DNA of 64,000 bases from Nocardioides aquaticus (GTDB taxonomy: Bacteria > Actinomycetota > Actinomycetes > Propionibacteriales > Nocardioidaceae), in assembly GCF_018459925.1 (NCBI RefSeq), contig NZ_CP075371.1, forward strand, positions 248,001 through 312,000, written 5' to 3'. The translations under genes were made by a program, and so were the position numbers. The notes under the pieces are model-generated. The model searched no databases and was not told the DNA's origin. It was given only the letters and a program-made list of their open reading frames with translations. Below, piece after piece: positions 34,315 to 44,983 of the stretch (position 1 is its first letter; each line of letters opens with the position of its first letter).

Positions 34315-34485
34315 CCGGGGCCAGCAGGTCTTCGGACTCGGGATCGCCCGGCGCGGAGCACCTTCCCGGACCGATGCCGCTGGTCCAGTGGCCTGCCTCT
34401 CGACAGGAGCCCCGTCCGTCACCCATACCGCTGCGCGTCAGTCCCGGCCTCGCACCGGGTTCCCTGGCCTCCCGGCGGACCGGGG
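34315..34485 (-). promoter_or_regulatory. Cobalamin riboswitch upstream of the cobG-cobH-cobIJ unit
   Basis: The minus strand reads CAGGGAACCCGGTGCGAGGC, then CGCAGCGGTATGGGTGACGG, an extended hairpin region, and the B12 box GAGTCCGAAGACCTGCTGG (34321-34339). It is the most canonical B12 box of the four in the window. It fills most of the 331-bp gap between cobG and the gene at 34585; the rest of that gap (34486-34584) shows no gene and should hold the divergent promoters. Confidence 0.93.
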
Positions 34486-34584
34486 GGCGTGACTGGCGCG
34501 GCCAACCTAGCAAGCGTCGTCCACTGGTCTGGTCACACGCGCGCGGGTGGGTCGTCCTCACCAGGCGCCCCCCACACTGGCCCC

Positions 34585-34956
34585 ATGTGCGACGACTACG
34601 TCGGGCAGCGGACGGGCCGGCGGACGGGGCCGCGGCCCCTGACCGCCCCCCGACCGGCCGCCGAGCGCCGTCCGGGCTGCCTGGAGTGCACCGCCGCCGG
34701 CCGGCAGGAGGCCTTCGAGGACCTGTACGACGCCACCGTCGACCAGGTCTGGCGCCTCGCGCGGCTCAAGGGCCGCGGCGACGAGGCGTGGGCGCACCAG
34801 GTCGTGCGCGAGACCTACGCCGAGGTCTGGCGCAGCGCGTCGACCTACCGCCCCACGGAGCACCGCCCCCTGACCTGGGTGCTGGCCGTGACCTCCGCGG
34901 TGGCCCGCACCGGACCCCGCCGCGACCCCGGTCCCTGGGACGGGCAGGCCGCGTGA
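34585..34956 (+). CDS. Sigma-70 region 2-like protein without region 4
   Basis: A 123-aa protein whose residues 45-110 resemble sigma-70 region 2 of ECF factors (AFEDLYDATVDQVWRLARLK, then VVRETYAEVWRSASTYRPTE and PLTWVLAVTSAVAR). The promoter-reading region 4 is missing, and the N-terminal 40 residues are Arg/Pro-rich with a CLEC pair. It may be a truncated ECF sigma factor, an anti-sigma-like decoy, or a fixed small regulator. No clear ribosome binding site. Its stop overlaps the GTG of the next gene, implying coupling to the FAD oxidoreductase. Confidence 0.65.
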   Translation: MCDDYVGQRTGRRTGPRPLTAPRPAAERRPGCLECTAAGRQEAFEDLYDATVDQVWRLARLKGRGDEAWAHQVVRETYAEVWRSASTYRPTEHRPLTWVLAVTSAVARTGPRRDPGPWDGQAA

Positions 34957-36239
34957 GCGAGAACGACACCGACGTCGTGGTGGTCGGCGCGGGCCTCGCG
35001 GGCCTGCGCTGCGCCCGGGCCCTGGTCGACCGGGGCCACGACGTCGTGGTCCTCGAGCGCGACGACGCCGTCGGCGGTCGGATCCGCACCGACCACGTCG
35101 ACGGGTTCGCCCTCGACCGCGGCTTCCAACTGCTCAACCCGGCGTACCGCGCGGTGCGCCGCTGGGTCGACGTGGACGCCCTCGGCCTGCAGCCGTTCGC
35201 CGCCGGCGTGGCCGCCCGGAACGACGACGGGCTGGTCCGCCTCGGCAACCCGCTGGCCGCGCCCGCGCTGCTGCTGCCCTCGGTGCGGGCGGTCCTCCCG
35301 CGCCCGCGCGAGGTGCTCGCGGCCGCCCGCTGGGCCGCCCCGCTGCTGCGCGCCCGGCCCGGCCGCCGCCTGGCCACGAGCCTGACCACGGCCTCGCCGC
35401 GGCGCGACGTGAGCCGCCGCGAGGCGCTCGACCGCGCCGGGGTCGACGGGCTGCTGCGCGCCACGCTCGACTCGTTCTTCGCCGGGGTGGTGCTGGAGGA
35501 CGACGGCTCGACCTCGCAGGCCTACGCCCTGCTGCTCACCGCCACCTTCCTGGCCGGCACCCCCGCCCTGCCCGAGCACGGGATGCAGGCGTTGCCCGCG
35601 CAGCTGGCCGGGAGGCTCGGCGACCGGGTGAGGCTCGGCACCGCCGTGGACTCCGTCGAGACCGTCGCCGGGGGCGCGGTCGTGCACGCCGGCGGCACGA
35701 CGCTGCGCGCCCGCCAGGTGGTGGTGGCCGTCGCCGGCCAGGACGCCGGTGCGCTGACCGGCCCCGACGCGGAGCCGACGCCGCGTACCAAGGGCGTCGT
35801 GACCTCGTGGTTCGCCGCCGACGAGGCCCCGACGGACTCCCACCTGCTGTTCGTCGACGGACGCTCCCGCCCGTCCGGTCCGCTGGTCAACACCGCGGTG
35901 GTCAGCAACCCGGCGCCGTCGTACGCCCCGGCGGGGCAGCACCTGGTCCAGGCCTCGGCCCTGCTCGGGCCGGACCGGCCGGTGCCGACCGAGGACGACG
36001 TCCGCCGGCACGCCGGCGAGCTGCTCGGCGCCGACCCTCGCGGCTGGCGGCTGCTGCACCGCCACGAGGTGCCGCACGCGCTCCCGGCCCAGCCGGCGCC
36101 GCTGGCGCTGCGTCGTCCCGTCCGCCTCCGCGACCACCTGGTCGTCTGCGGCGACCACCGCGACACCGCCTCGATCCAGGGCGCGCTGGTCAGCGGCCAG
36201 CGGGCCGCGCTCGACGTCGCCGCCGCGCTCGCCCGCTAG
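34953..36239 (+). CDS. FAD-dependent amine oxidase/phytoene desaturase-like oxidoreductase
   Basis: A 428-aa flavoprotein. The N-terminal dinucleotide motif is VVVVGAGLAGLRCARALVD followed by the second FAD motif GGRIRTDHVDGFALDRGFQ. The C-terminal FAD contact is LVVCGDHRDTASIQGALVSG. The middle shows the NAD(P)-binding-8/amino-oxidase fold as in protoporphyrinogen oxidases and carotenoid desaturases. Substrate not predictable. It is translationally coupled to the sigma-like gene and followed by a long palindrome at 36289-36362. Confidence 0.82.
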   Translation: MSENDTDVVVVGAGLAGLRCARALVDRGHDVVVLERDDAVGGRIRTDHVDGFALDRGFQLLNPAYRAVRRWVDVDALGLQPFAAGVAARNDDGLVRLGNPLAAPALLLPSVRAVLPRPREVLAAARWAAPLLRARPGRRLATSLTTASPRRDVSRREALDRAGVDGLLRATLDSFFAGVVLEDDGSTSQAYALLLTATFLAGTPALPEHGMQALPAQLAGRLGDRVRLGTAVDSVETVAGGAVVHAGGTTLRARQVVVAVAGQDAGALTGPDAEPTPRTKGVVTSWFAADEAPTDSHLLFVDGRSRPSGPLVNTAVVSNPAPSYAPAGQHLVQASALLGPDRPVPTEDDVRRHAGELLGADPRGWRLLHRHEVPHALPAQPAPLALRRPVRLRDHLVVCGDHRDTASIQGALVSGQRAALDVAAALAR

Positions 36240-36288
36240 CCCCGCCGCCCCGCCGCCCCGAGCCGCCGCCCCGCCGCACCGAGCCGCC

Positions 36289-36362
36289 GCTGTAACGCTG
36301 TGTTACTTCGTCTGGTGCGGCGTCACGACGCTGGACCAGACGAAGTAACACAGCGTTACAGC
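36289..36362. repeat. Nested palindromic element, copy 1 (probable bidirectional terminator)
   Basis: Perfect 28-bp arms (36289-36316 and 36335-36362) flank a core containing GCGTC-AC-GACGC, so nearly the whole element can fold into one hairpin. Each arm contains the near-palindrome GTAACGCTGTGTTAC. It lies between convergent genes, 49 bp after one stop and 55 bp before the other. A related copy is at 44902-44983. Flanks are CCG- and CACCCG-rich low-complexity DNA. Confidence 0.9.
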
Positions 36363-36417
36363 TGGCTGGCACCCGCACCCGCACCCGCGGCCGCACCCGC
36401 GGCCCGGCAGCCCGGGG

Positions 36418-37419
36418 TCAGCCGAGCCGCGCCGCCAGCGCCCGGCCGAGGTCGCGCCCGGAGGTCCAGGCGGTCTCGACCTTCGGCGGGCCGCCCCAGC
36501 CGTCGCCACAGACGCCGAGGCCCGACTCCGTCAGCAGGTACGGGTCGTCGCGCTCGCCGGTCGGGCGGGCCACGGACCAGCGCTGCACGTAGGTGCCGGC
36601 GGGGTCGTCCTCGATGCGCAGCAGCCGCTGCAGCGCGGCGAGCATGGCCGGCCCCGCGGCCTGCGGGTCCTCCAGGTTCGCCGCGGCCAGGGCCGGGGTG
36701 GAGTGCGCGACGAGGACGGGGGCGTCGTCGCCGCGGCGGCGGCCGTCGTCGGCGATCCAGGAGAGGTGGTCGTCGCCGTTGACGAACGCGCCGTGGAAGG
36801 GCCCCGGGGCCACCACGCCGTCCCAGGTGCGTGCGCCCCACCAGGCCGCCAGCGCCAGGATCGGCTCGGAGGGCCGGGTGAGCTGCTCACGGTGCCGCAC
36901 CAGCCCCTCGCCGAGCAGCCGGGCCGCCTGCTCGTCCGGCATCGCCAGCACGACGGCCGGCGCGGTGGCTCCGTCGACGTCGAGACCGTCGGCCGTCGCC
37001 GTCACCGAGGACACCGCGCCCTCCTCGACCGTCACGCCCGCGGTCCCGGCGAGGGCCTCGACCAGCGACCGCAGGCCGCCGGTGGCGCCCCACCGCACGG
37101 GCCCGGTCTTCACCTCGGCCGACGGCCTCCCGTCGGCGCCCCCGGCGGAGGCGTCGAGCGCCACGAACGTGTCGGTCCACGGGAACGCCAGCCCCCGCGT
37201 ACGCCATCGGTCGACGACCTTGGCGAAGTCGCCGTCCTGCGTGGCGGTCAGGTAGGAGGCGCCGAGGTCGACCGGTCGGTCGTCCAGGCGGCGGCTCGCC
37301 AGGCGCCCGCCCATCCGGCGGCCGCGGTCCACGACCCGGACCGGCACCTGGGCCCGGACCAGCTCGGCTGCGCACGCGACCCCGGCGATGCCGGCTCCCA
37401 CCACCACGACCGGTTCCAT
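36418..37419 (-). CDS. Renalase-like FAD-dependent amine oxidoreductase
   Basis: A 333-aa flavoprotein with an N-terminal FAD motif (VVVVGAGIAGVACAAELV), the GRRMGGRLASRRL second motif, DLGASYLTAT, and a C-terminal GDGWGGPPKVETAWTSG FAD contact, the pattern of bacterial renalases and short monoamine-oxidase-like enzymes. Bacterial renalases oxidise off-pathway dihydro-NAD(P) isomers, but the exact substrate here is not shown. ATG 37419 is preceded by a weak AAGG. Confidence 0.82.
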   Translation of the reverse strand: MEPVVVVGAGIAGVACAAELVRAQVPVRVVDRGRRMGGRLASRRLDDRPVDLGASYLTATQDGDFAKVVDRWRTRGLAFPWTDTFVALDASAGGADGRPSAEVKTGPVRWGATGGLRSLVEALAGTAGVTVEEGAVSSVTATADGLDVDGATAPAVVLAMPDEQAARLLGEGLVRHREQLTRPSEPILALAAWWGARTWDGVVAPGPFHGAFVNGDDHLSWIADDGRRRGDDAPVLVAHSTPALAAANLEDPQAAGPAMLAALQRLLRIEDDPAGTYVQRWSVARPTGERDDPYLLTESGLGVCGDGWGGPPKVETAWTSGRDLGRALAARLG

Positions 37420-37516
37420 GTCGCGAGCCTTGCACGCACCCATCCACCAGCCGGGTGGCCTCCTGCGCGGCGCCCGCGGGCGCTAGGTTCGTCCCCTCAC
37501 TCCCGGGAGGTGCAGC

Positions 37517-38388
37517 GTGGCGGACGAAGCGGACGCGGTCGTGCCGGTGTTCTTCCTCTCCGACAGCACGGGGATCAGCGCCGAGACCATGGGCAACGCC
37601 CTGCTGCTGCAGTTCCCCGACGTGCCGTTCGAGCGGACCACCATCCCGTTCATCTCCACCGTCGAGGACGCCGCCCGCGTGGTGGCGATGATCGACGAGG
37701 TCGCGGCCGGGCCGACGACGCCGCTGGTGTTCACCACCGCGGCCGAGGACGCCGTACGCCTGGAGCTGCGCAAGACGACCGCGCCGATCATCGACTTCTT
37801 CGACCTGCACATGGGTCGCGTGGAGGCGATCCTGGACCGCCGGGGCAAGCGCGAGGCGATGAAGCTGCACGGCGTCGGTGACGTCAAGCGCTACAACGCC
37901 CGGATGTCGGCGGTGGAGTTCACCATCGAGCACGACGACGGGCAGAGCCTGCGCGCGATGGAGAAGGCCGACGTGATCCTGCTGGCGCCCTCGCGCTGCG
38001 GCAAGACGCCGACCAGCATGTACCTCGCGCTCCAGCACGGGCTGTTCGTGGCCAACTACCCGTTGGTCGACGAGGACCTGGAGGCCTCCGGCCTGCCGCG
38101 ACCGGTCGAGCCGTTCCGGGACCGCTGCTTCGGGCTGATCACCAACGCCGACCGGCTCAGCCGGGTCCGCAACGAGCGTCGCCCGAACTCGACCTACGCC
38201 TCGCCGGAGCAGTGCCGGTGGGAGCTGCGCCGCGCCACCGAGCTCTACCGCGCCCACCGGGTGCCCTCGATCGACACCTCGGCGAAGTCGGTCGAGGAGA
38301 TCTCGGCGCTGATCATCCAGACCCTCTCCCGCCGCGCCGGCGGCAGCACCACCCAGCCCAGCAGCACCCGGAACCGTGGAGGACGAGC

Positions 38389-38392
<4 letters not shown>
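37517..38392 (+). CDS. ppsR: PEP synthase regulatory protein (bifunctional kinase/pyrophosphorylase, DUF299)
   Basis: A 291-aa protein that phosphorylates PEP synthase with ADP and reverses this with phosphate. Family blocks are [20 protein letters not shown] near the start, [18 protein letters not shown] [19 protein letters not shown], and the P-loop [17 protein letters not shown] around residues 155-171, then LANYPLV-type [11 protein letters not shown] 37517 has GGGAGG upstream. It overlaps ppsA by ATGA, the classical regulator-target pair. Confidence 0.94.
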
Positions 38393-40841
<2,449 letters not shown>

Positions 40842-40842
<1 letters not shown>

Positions 40843-40885
40843 CCGAGGTGACGCTTGCGGCGCGCCGAGGTGACGCTCGCGGACA
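40842..40885. repeat. 22-bp tandem repeat, two units
   Basis: Two consecutive 22-bp units (40842-40863 and 40864-40885), both starting GCCGAGGTGACGCT and differing at a few positions in their last eight bases. The array starts at the last base of the ppsA stop codon. A four-unit array of the same repeat lies at 59498-59585. Confidence 0.85.
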
Positions 40886-40966
40886 GGGCGTCCGTGGTCG
40901 GGTCGCGAATCGGTGCCACCAGGTGGCAGTGATCCACGACCCGGGGGCGTCGGCCAGGATGGACGC

Positions 40967-42004
40967 ATGAGAGCGGTCCTGGTCGAGGCGTTCGGTGAGC
41001 CCCCGCGGGTGGCGGACGTCGAGGAGCCGGCCTGCCCGGACGACGGGGTCGTCGTGGCGGTCGAGGCCACCGGGCTGTGCCGCAGCGACTGGCACGCCTG
41101 GCAGGGCCACGACGACGGCGTACGCCTGCCGCACGTGCTCGGCCACGAGCTGGCCGGCACGGTGGTGGAGGTCGGGCCGGACGCGGCCGGCTTCGTCGAG
41201 GGCGACCGGGTGACCACGCCGTTCGTGCTGGCCTGCGGCGTCTGCCCGGCCTGCGCCCGCGGGGACCAGCAGGTCTGCGCCCGCCAGCTCCAGCCGGGTT
41301 TCACGCAGTGGGGCTCGTGGGCCGAGCGGGTCGCGCTGCCGCGCGCCGAGGTGAACCTGGTCCCGCTCCCGACGGGCGTCGAGGCCGCGGTCGCCTGCGG
41401 CCTCGGGTGCCGCTTCGCCACGGCGTACCGCGCGGTGCTCGAGGTGGGACGCGTCCGCGCGGGGGAGACGGTCGTCGTGCACGGCTGCGGCGGCGTCGGC
41501 CTGGCGGCCGTGATGGTCGCGGTCGCGGAGGGCGCGCAGGTGGTCGCGGTCGACCCCGCCGCGGCCTCCCGGGCCCTCGCCGTCGACCTCGGCGCGACCG
41601 CCGTCACCCCGGAGGACGCCGCCGCCACGGTCTCGGCCCTCACCGCCGACGGCGCGGACCTGTCCCTGGACTGCCGCGGTTCCCGTGACGTCGTCGCCGC
41701 CTCCCTGGCCTGCCTGCGCCCGCGCGGCCGGCACGTCCAGGTGGGGCTGCTCGGCGGCGCCGACGCGACGCCGCCGGTCGACCTCGGGCTGGTCGTCGCC
41801 CGCGAGCTGCAGGTGCTCGGCAGCCACGGCCTGTCCGCGACGTCCTACCCGGCCCTGCTCGCGCGGGTGGCGGACGGGACGTACGCCCCGCAGCGGCTCC
41901 TGCGCGACGAGGTCGGGCTGGAGGAGGCCGTACGCCGTCTGGTCGCCCTGGACACCCCGGGCGCGGGCGCCGGCGGGGTCACGGTGATCCGGCCCGCACT
42001 CTGA
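40967..42004 (+). CDS. Zinc-dependent alcohol dehydrogenase (MDR family)
   Basis: A 345-aa medium-chain dehydrogenase. The catalytic zinc region is LCRSDWHAW with GHELAGTV, the structural zinc cysteines are in CGVCPACARGDQQVC, and the coenzyme fold begins VVVHGCGGVGLAAVMVA. The Asp in VVAVDPA suggests NAD(H). Alcohol substrate unknown. AGGATGGA precedes ATG 40967. Confidence 0.9.
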   Translation: MRAVLVEAFGEPPRVADVEEPACPDDGVVVAVEATGLCRSDWHAWQGHDDGVRLPHVLGHELAGTVVEVGPDAAGFVEGDRVTTPFVLACGVCPACARGDQQVCARQLQPGFTQWGSWAERVALPRAEVNLVPLPTGVEAAVACGLGCRFATAYRAVLEVGRVRAGETVVVHGCGGVGLAAVMVAVAEGAQVVAVDPAAASRALAVDLGATAVTPEDAAATVSALTADGADLSLDCRGSRDVVAASLACLRPRGRHVQVGLLGGADATPPVDLGLVVARELQVLGSHGLSATSYPALLARVADGTYAPQRLLRDEVGLEEAVRRLVALDTPGAGAGGVTVIRPAL

Positions 42005-42028
42005 GGGTGCGCCCGCGGGGCCCGGGCG

Positions 42029-43135
42029 CTACATCTTCTCGCGCAGGAACGCGATCGTGTCGTCCATCGCGGGGAAGAACGCGGGGCCGAAGGCGTGGCC
42101 GTCTTCGTAGAGCTCGAGGGTGGAGTCCACCCCGGCGTCGCGCAGGGCGCCCTGGGAGTCCCGCGCCCACTGCAGGGGACAGGTGTCGTCGTTGGTGCCG
42201 TGCACCAGCAGGACCGGCTCGGTGACCCGGTCGAAGGACGGTCGGGCGCTGACCGCGGGCCAGAACTCGCGGCCCCGGGGCGAGCCCGGCAGGCCGTACT
42301 CCCGCTCCACGTACGAGGCGACCTCGTCGCGGTCGGGGGCGGTGAACTGGTTGAAGTTGTCGTCCTCGCGCGAGCTCACCGAGGCCCACCCGACGCCCGC
42401 GTCGTAGGCGCCCGGGGCGGCGGCGAGCGCCCGGAGCATGACCCCGCCGCCCATCGAGCGGCCGAACAGCGCGACCCGGTCGTCGTCCACGGGCACGTCC
42501 TGGCTGCGGCGCAGGGCCGCGGCGGCGTTGACGACGTCGGCGACGTAGCCGAGCCGGACGTCGCGCTCGGCCTGCTCCTCGGTGCCGTCGGACTCCGCGT
42601 GCGCGCGGTAGTCGACGTGGAGCGCCACGAAGCCCCGCGAGGCCAGCACCCCGCGCTCCCGGGTCATGCCCTGGCCGCGCACGTAGACGTCGGGGTCGAT
42701 GTAGCCGTGCGCCAAGACGACCGCGGGGAACGGGCCCGGCCCGGTGGGCACGTTCAGCACGCCGGAGATCGTCAGGTCGCCGCTGCGGTAGGTCGCGTCG
42801 TACGAGGTGTAGGCGTCGGTCTGCTCGCGCACCGCGCCCAGCCGCAGACCACCGCCGTCGTAGTCGCGGTTCTCGGCGTAGTACGCCGCCAGCGAGACGG
42901 GGTCGGGCTCCTCGCGCTGGACGGGCTCGCGGGACGGCGCCGTCGTCGGCTCGTCCGACGCCTCGTCCGACGGCTCGTCCGACGCCTCGTCCGACGGCGC
43001 GGAGGACGGCGGTCCCGACGGTGACACCGCGCTGCTCGGAGCGGCGTCCGGCTCCGCGTCGCCTCCGGAGCACGCGGAGGCGACCAGCGCGAGGCCGAGG
43101 AGCGGGGCGAGGACGGTCAGGCGGCGCGGACCCAT
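42029..43135 (-). CDS. Lipoprotein alpha/beta-hydrolase (dienelactone hydrolase/prolyl peptidase-like)
   Basis: A 368-aa exported protein. A lipoprotein signal (LLGLALVASAC) places the acylated Cys near residue 20, followed by a Ser/Asp/Glu/Pro-rich stalk. The hydrolase domain has the oxyanion strand AVVLAHGYIDPD, the nucleophile elbow FGRSMGGGV, an acid in LLVHGTNDDTC and the His in YEDGHAFGP. It probably acts on esters or peptides at the outer membrane face; substrate unknown. The ribosome binding site is weak. The gene is divergent from the DUF6314 gene. Confidence 0.85.
   Translation of the reverse strand: MGPRRLTVLAPLLGLALVASACSGGDAEPDAAPSSAVSPSGPPSSAPSDEASDEPSDEASDEPTTAPSREPVQREEPDPVSLAAYYAENRDYDGGGLRLGAVREQTDAYTSYDATYRSGDLTISGVLNVPTGPGPFPAVVLAHGYIDPDVYVRGQGMTRERGVLASRGFVALHVDYRAHAESDGTEEQAERDVRLGYVADVVNAAAALRRSQDVPVDDDRVALFGRSMGGGVMLRALAAAPGAYDAGVGWASVSSREDDNFNQFTAPDRDEVASYVEREYGLPGSPRGREFWPAVSARPSFDRVTEPVLLVHGTNDDTCPLQWARDSQGALRDAGVDSTLELYEDGHAFGPAFFPAMDDTIAFLREKM
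42948..42995. repeat. 12-bp minisatellite in lipoprotein stalk
   Basis: Four in-frame 12-bp units alternating GGCTCGTCCGAC and GCCTCGTCCGAC. They encode alternating SDEP and SDEA residues in the flexible stalk after the lipidated Cys. Confidence 0.85.
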
Positions 43136-43170
43136 GACGTGATCGTGCCAGGGGCCCCTAACCTTGCCGC

Positions 43171-43626
43171 ATGCCGAGGACGCCGACCCCGACGCCGACC
43201 CTGACGACGACACCGACGCCGCTGGACCTGCTCGGCCGGTGGAGCCTCGAGCGGGACGTCGAGGACCGGTACGCCTCCGCACGCCTGAGCGTCACCGGCA
43301 CGGCCCTGCTCGAGCAGGTCGGCGACGGCCGGGTCCGCTGGCACGAGGAGGGCGTGCTCACCAGGCCGGGGAGCGCCCCGGCCGCGGTGCACCGCACGCT
43401 GCTCGTCGTCCCCGACGCGGACGGGTCCTGGCAGGTCACCTTCGACGACGGCCGCCCCTTCCACCCGTGGTCGCCGGGGGTCCGGGTCGACCACCCGTGC
43501 GCGGACGACCTCTACCGCGGGCTCGTCGACGTGCCCGACCAGGTGCGCTGGACGGTGACCTGGCAGGTGCGGGGCCCGGCCAAGGACCACACGATCACCA
43601 CCGCCTACACCCGCCCGGCCGGATGA
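43171..43626 (+). CDS. DUF6314 family protein
   Basis: A 151-aa protein beginning with a Thr/Pro repeat (from a CCGACSCCGAC-like DNA repeat), then LDLLGRWSLERDVED, ARLSVTGTALL, VRWHEEGVL, DGRPFHPWSPG and ADDLYRGLVDVPD, conserved blocks of the lipocalin-like DUF6314 family. Function unknown. It overlaps the YibE/F gene by ATGA, so the two are coupled. Confidence 0.75.
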   Translation: MPRTPTPTPTLTTTPTPLDLLGRWSLERDVEDRYASARLSVTGTALLEQVGDGRVRWHEEGVLTRPGSAPAAVHRTLLVVPDADGSWQVTFDDGRPFHPWSPGVRVDHPCADDLYRGLVDVPDQVRWTVTWQVRGPAKDHTITTAYTRPAG

Positions 43627-44912
43627 GCCGGCACCGTCGCGCCGAGGAGACGCACGGGCACGGCCACGGGCAGGACGGGGCCGCCGACGACGCGGTCGAG
43701 GTGGGCACGCTCGCCCGTACCGCCGTGCTGGTCTCCCTGGCCGCGTTCGTGGTGGCCGCGGTCGTCGGCGCTGTCTGGCTGTGGCCCGACCGCGAGCCCG
43801 ACTTCGGCGAGGGCGGGCCGCCGGCCTTCGCCACCGAGGACACCGAGTTCGTGACGGCCGACGTCACCGAGGTGGCCGAGCCCTGCGCCGACGGGGAACG
43901 GGCCGCGGTCGAGGACGGTGCCGTGCGCGGCGGGGCGGGTGGCCGTACGGGTGCCGCGCTCACCTGCGGGCAGGTCGCCGCCACCGTCACCGAGGGCGCG
44001 GGGGAGGGCGACCGGGCGGTGTTCCCGGTCGCGCCGGAGGTGTCCCGCTCGGGACTGACCGAGGGCGACTCCGTGCTGGTCGTGCGGGTGCCGGCCGAGG
44101 GGGCCGCGTCGTACCAGTTCTCGCAGGTCCAGCGGGGCGGCGCCCTGGCCTGGCTGCTCGGGATCTTCGTGGTCGCGGTGGTCGTCGTCGCCCGGCTGCG
44201 GGGGTTGATGGGGCTGGTCGGCCTGGGGCTCGGCGCGGTCGTGGTCTGGCAGTTCACCCTGCCCGCGCTGCTGGTCGGCGAGAACGGGCTGGCGGTGGCG
44301 ATGACCAGCGCCACCGCGATCATGGTGGTGGTCCTCTACACCACCCACGGGTTCTCGATGCGCAGCAGCGTCGCGCTGCTCGGCACGCTGGTGGGGGTGG
44401 CGCTGACCGGGGTGCTCGGCCTGCTCGCGATGGGCGGCACCCGCCTGTCGGGCATCTCGGACGAGACCGGCGGACTGCTGGCCGGCCAGGTCTCCGGGCT
44501 CGACTTCCGGGGCCTGCTGATCTGCGGGATCGTGCTGACCGGGCTCGGCGTGCTCAACGACGTGACCATCACCCAGGCCTCCGTGGTCTGGGAGCTGCGG
44601 GCCGCCCAGCCCGGGATGCCGCGGCGCCAGGTCTTCGCCAGCGCGATGCGGATCGGACGCGACCACATCGCCTCCAGCATCTACACCCTGCTCTTCGCCT
44701 ACACCGGAGCGGCCCTGATCGTGCTGATGCTGGTCTCGCTGCTCGACCGGCCGTTCCTGGAGCTGATCTCGTCGGGCGTGCTGACCGAGGAGATCGTGCG
44801 CACCCTGACCAGCGCGATCGGCCTGGTGCTGGCGGTCCCGCTGACGACCGGGCTCGCGGCGCTGCTGGCCGCCCCGGCCCCGGCCGCCGCGCGACGGACC
44901 GCCCGGCTGTAA
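43623..44912 (+). CDS. YibE/F family multi-helix membrane protein
   Basis: A 429-aa protein. A His-rich N-terminus (ETHGHGHGQDG) precedes helix 1 (AVLVSLAAFVVAAVVGAVWLW), an extracytoplasmic domain (about 55-170), then six to seven helices with the family motifs VVVLYTTHGFSMRSSVALLG, GLLICGIVLTGLGVLNDVTI and SSIYTLLFAYTGAALIV. Transport or exchange function is presumed but not established. The stop codon TAA lies inside a palindromic repeat. Confidence 0.85.
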   Translation: MSRHRRAEETHGHGHGQDGAADDAVEVGTLARTAVLVSLAAFVVAAVVGAVWLWPDREPDFGEGGPPAFATEDTEFVTADVTEVAEPCADGERAAVEDGAVRGGAGGRTGAALTCGQVAATVTEGAGEGDRAVFPVAPEVSRSGLTEGDSVLVVRVPAEGAASYQFSQVQRGGALAWLLGIFVVAVVVVARLRGLMGLVGLGLGAVVVWQFTLPALLVGENGLAVAMTSATAIMVVVLYTTHGFSMRSSVALLGTLVGVALTGVLGLLAMGGTRLSGISDETGGLLAGQVSGLDFRGLLICGIVLTGLGVLNDVTITQASVVWELRAAQPGMPRRQVFASAMRIGRDHIASSIYTLLFAYTGAALIVLMLVSLLDRPFLELISSGVLTEEIVRTLTSAIGLVLAVPLTTGLAALLAAPAPAAARRTARL

Positions 44913-44983
44913 CGCTGTGTTACTCCCTCTCGTGCAGCGTCAGGACGCCGCGCCAGACGAAGTAACGCAGCGTTACAGCCGGG
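44902..44983. repeat. Nested palindromic element, copy 2 (probable bidirectional terminator)
   Basis: 23-bp outer arms (44902-44924 and 44961-44983) pair with a single G-T mismatch and contain GTAACGCTGTGTTAC and GTAACGCAGCGTTAC. The inner 36 bases are related to copy 1 but pair less well. The TAA stop of the YibE/F gene (44910-44912) and the TAA stop of the convergent sortase gene (44973-44975) lie in the two arms. Confidence 0.9.
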
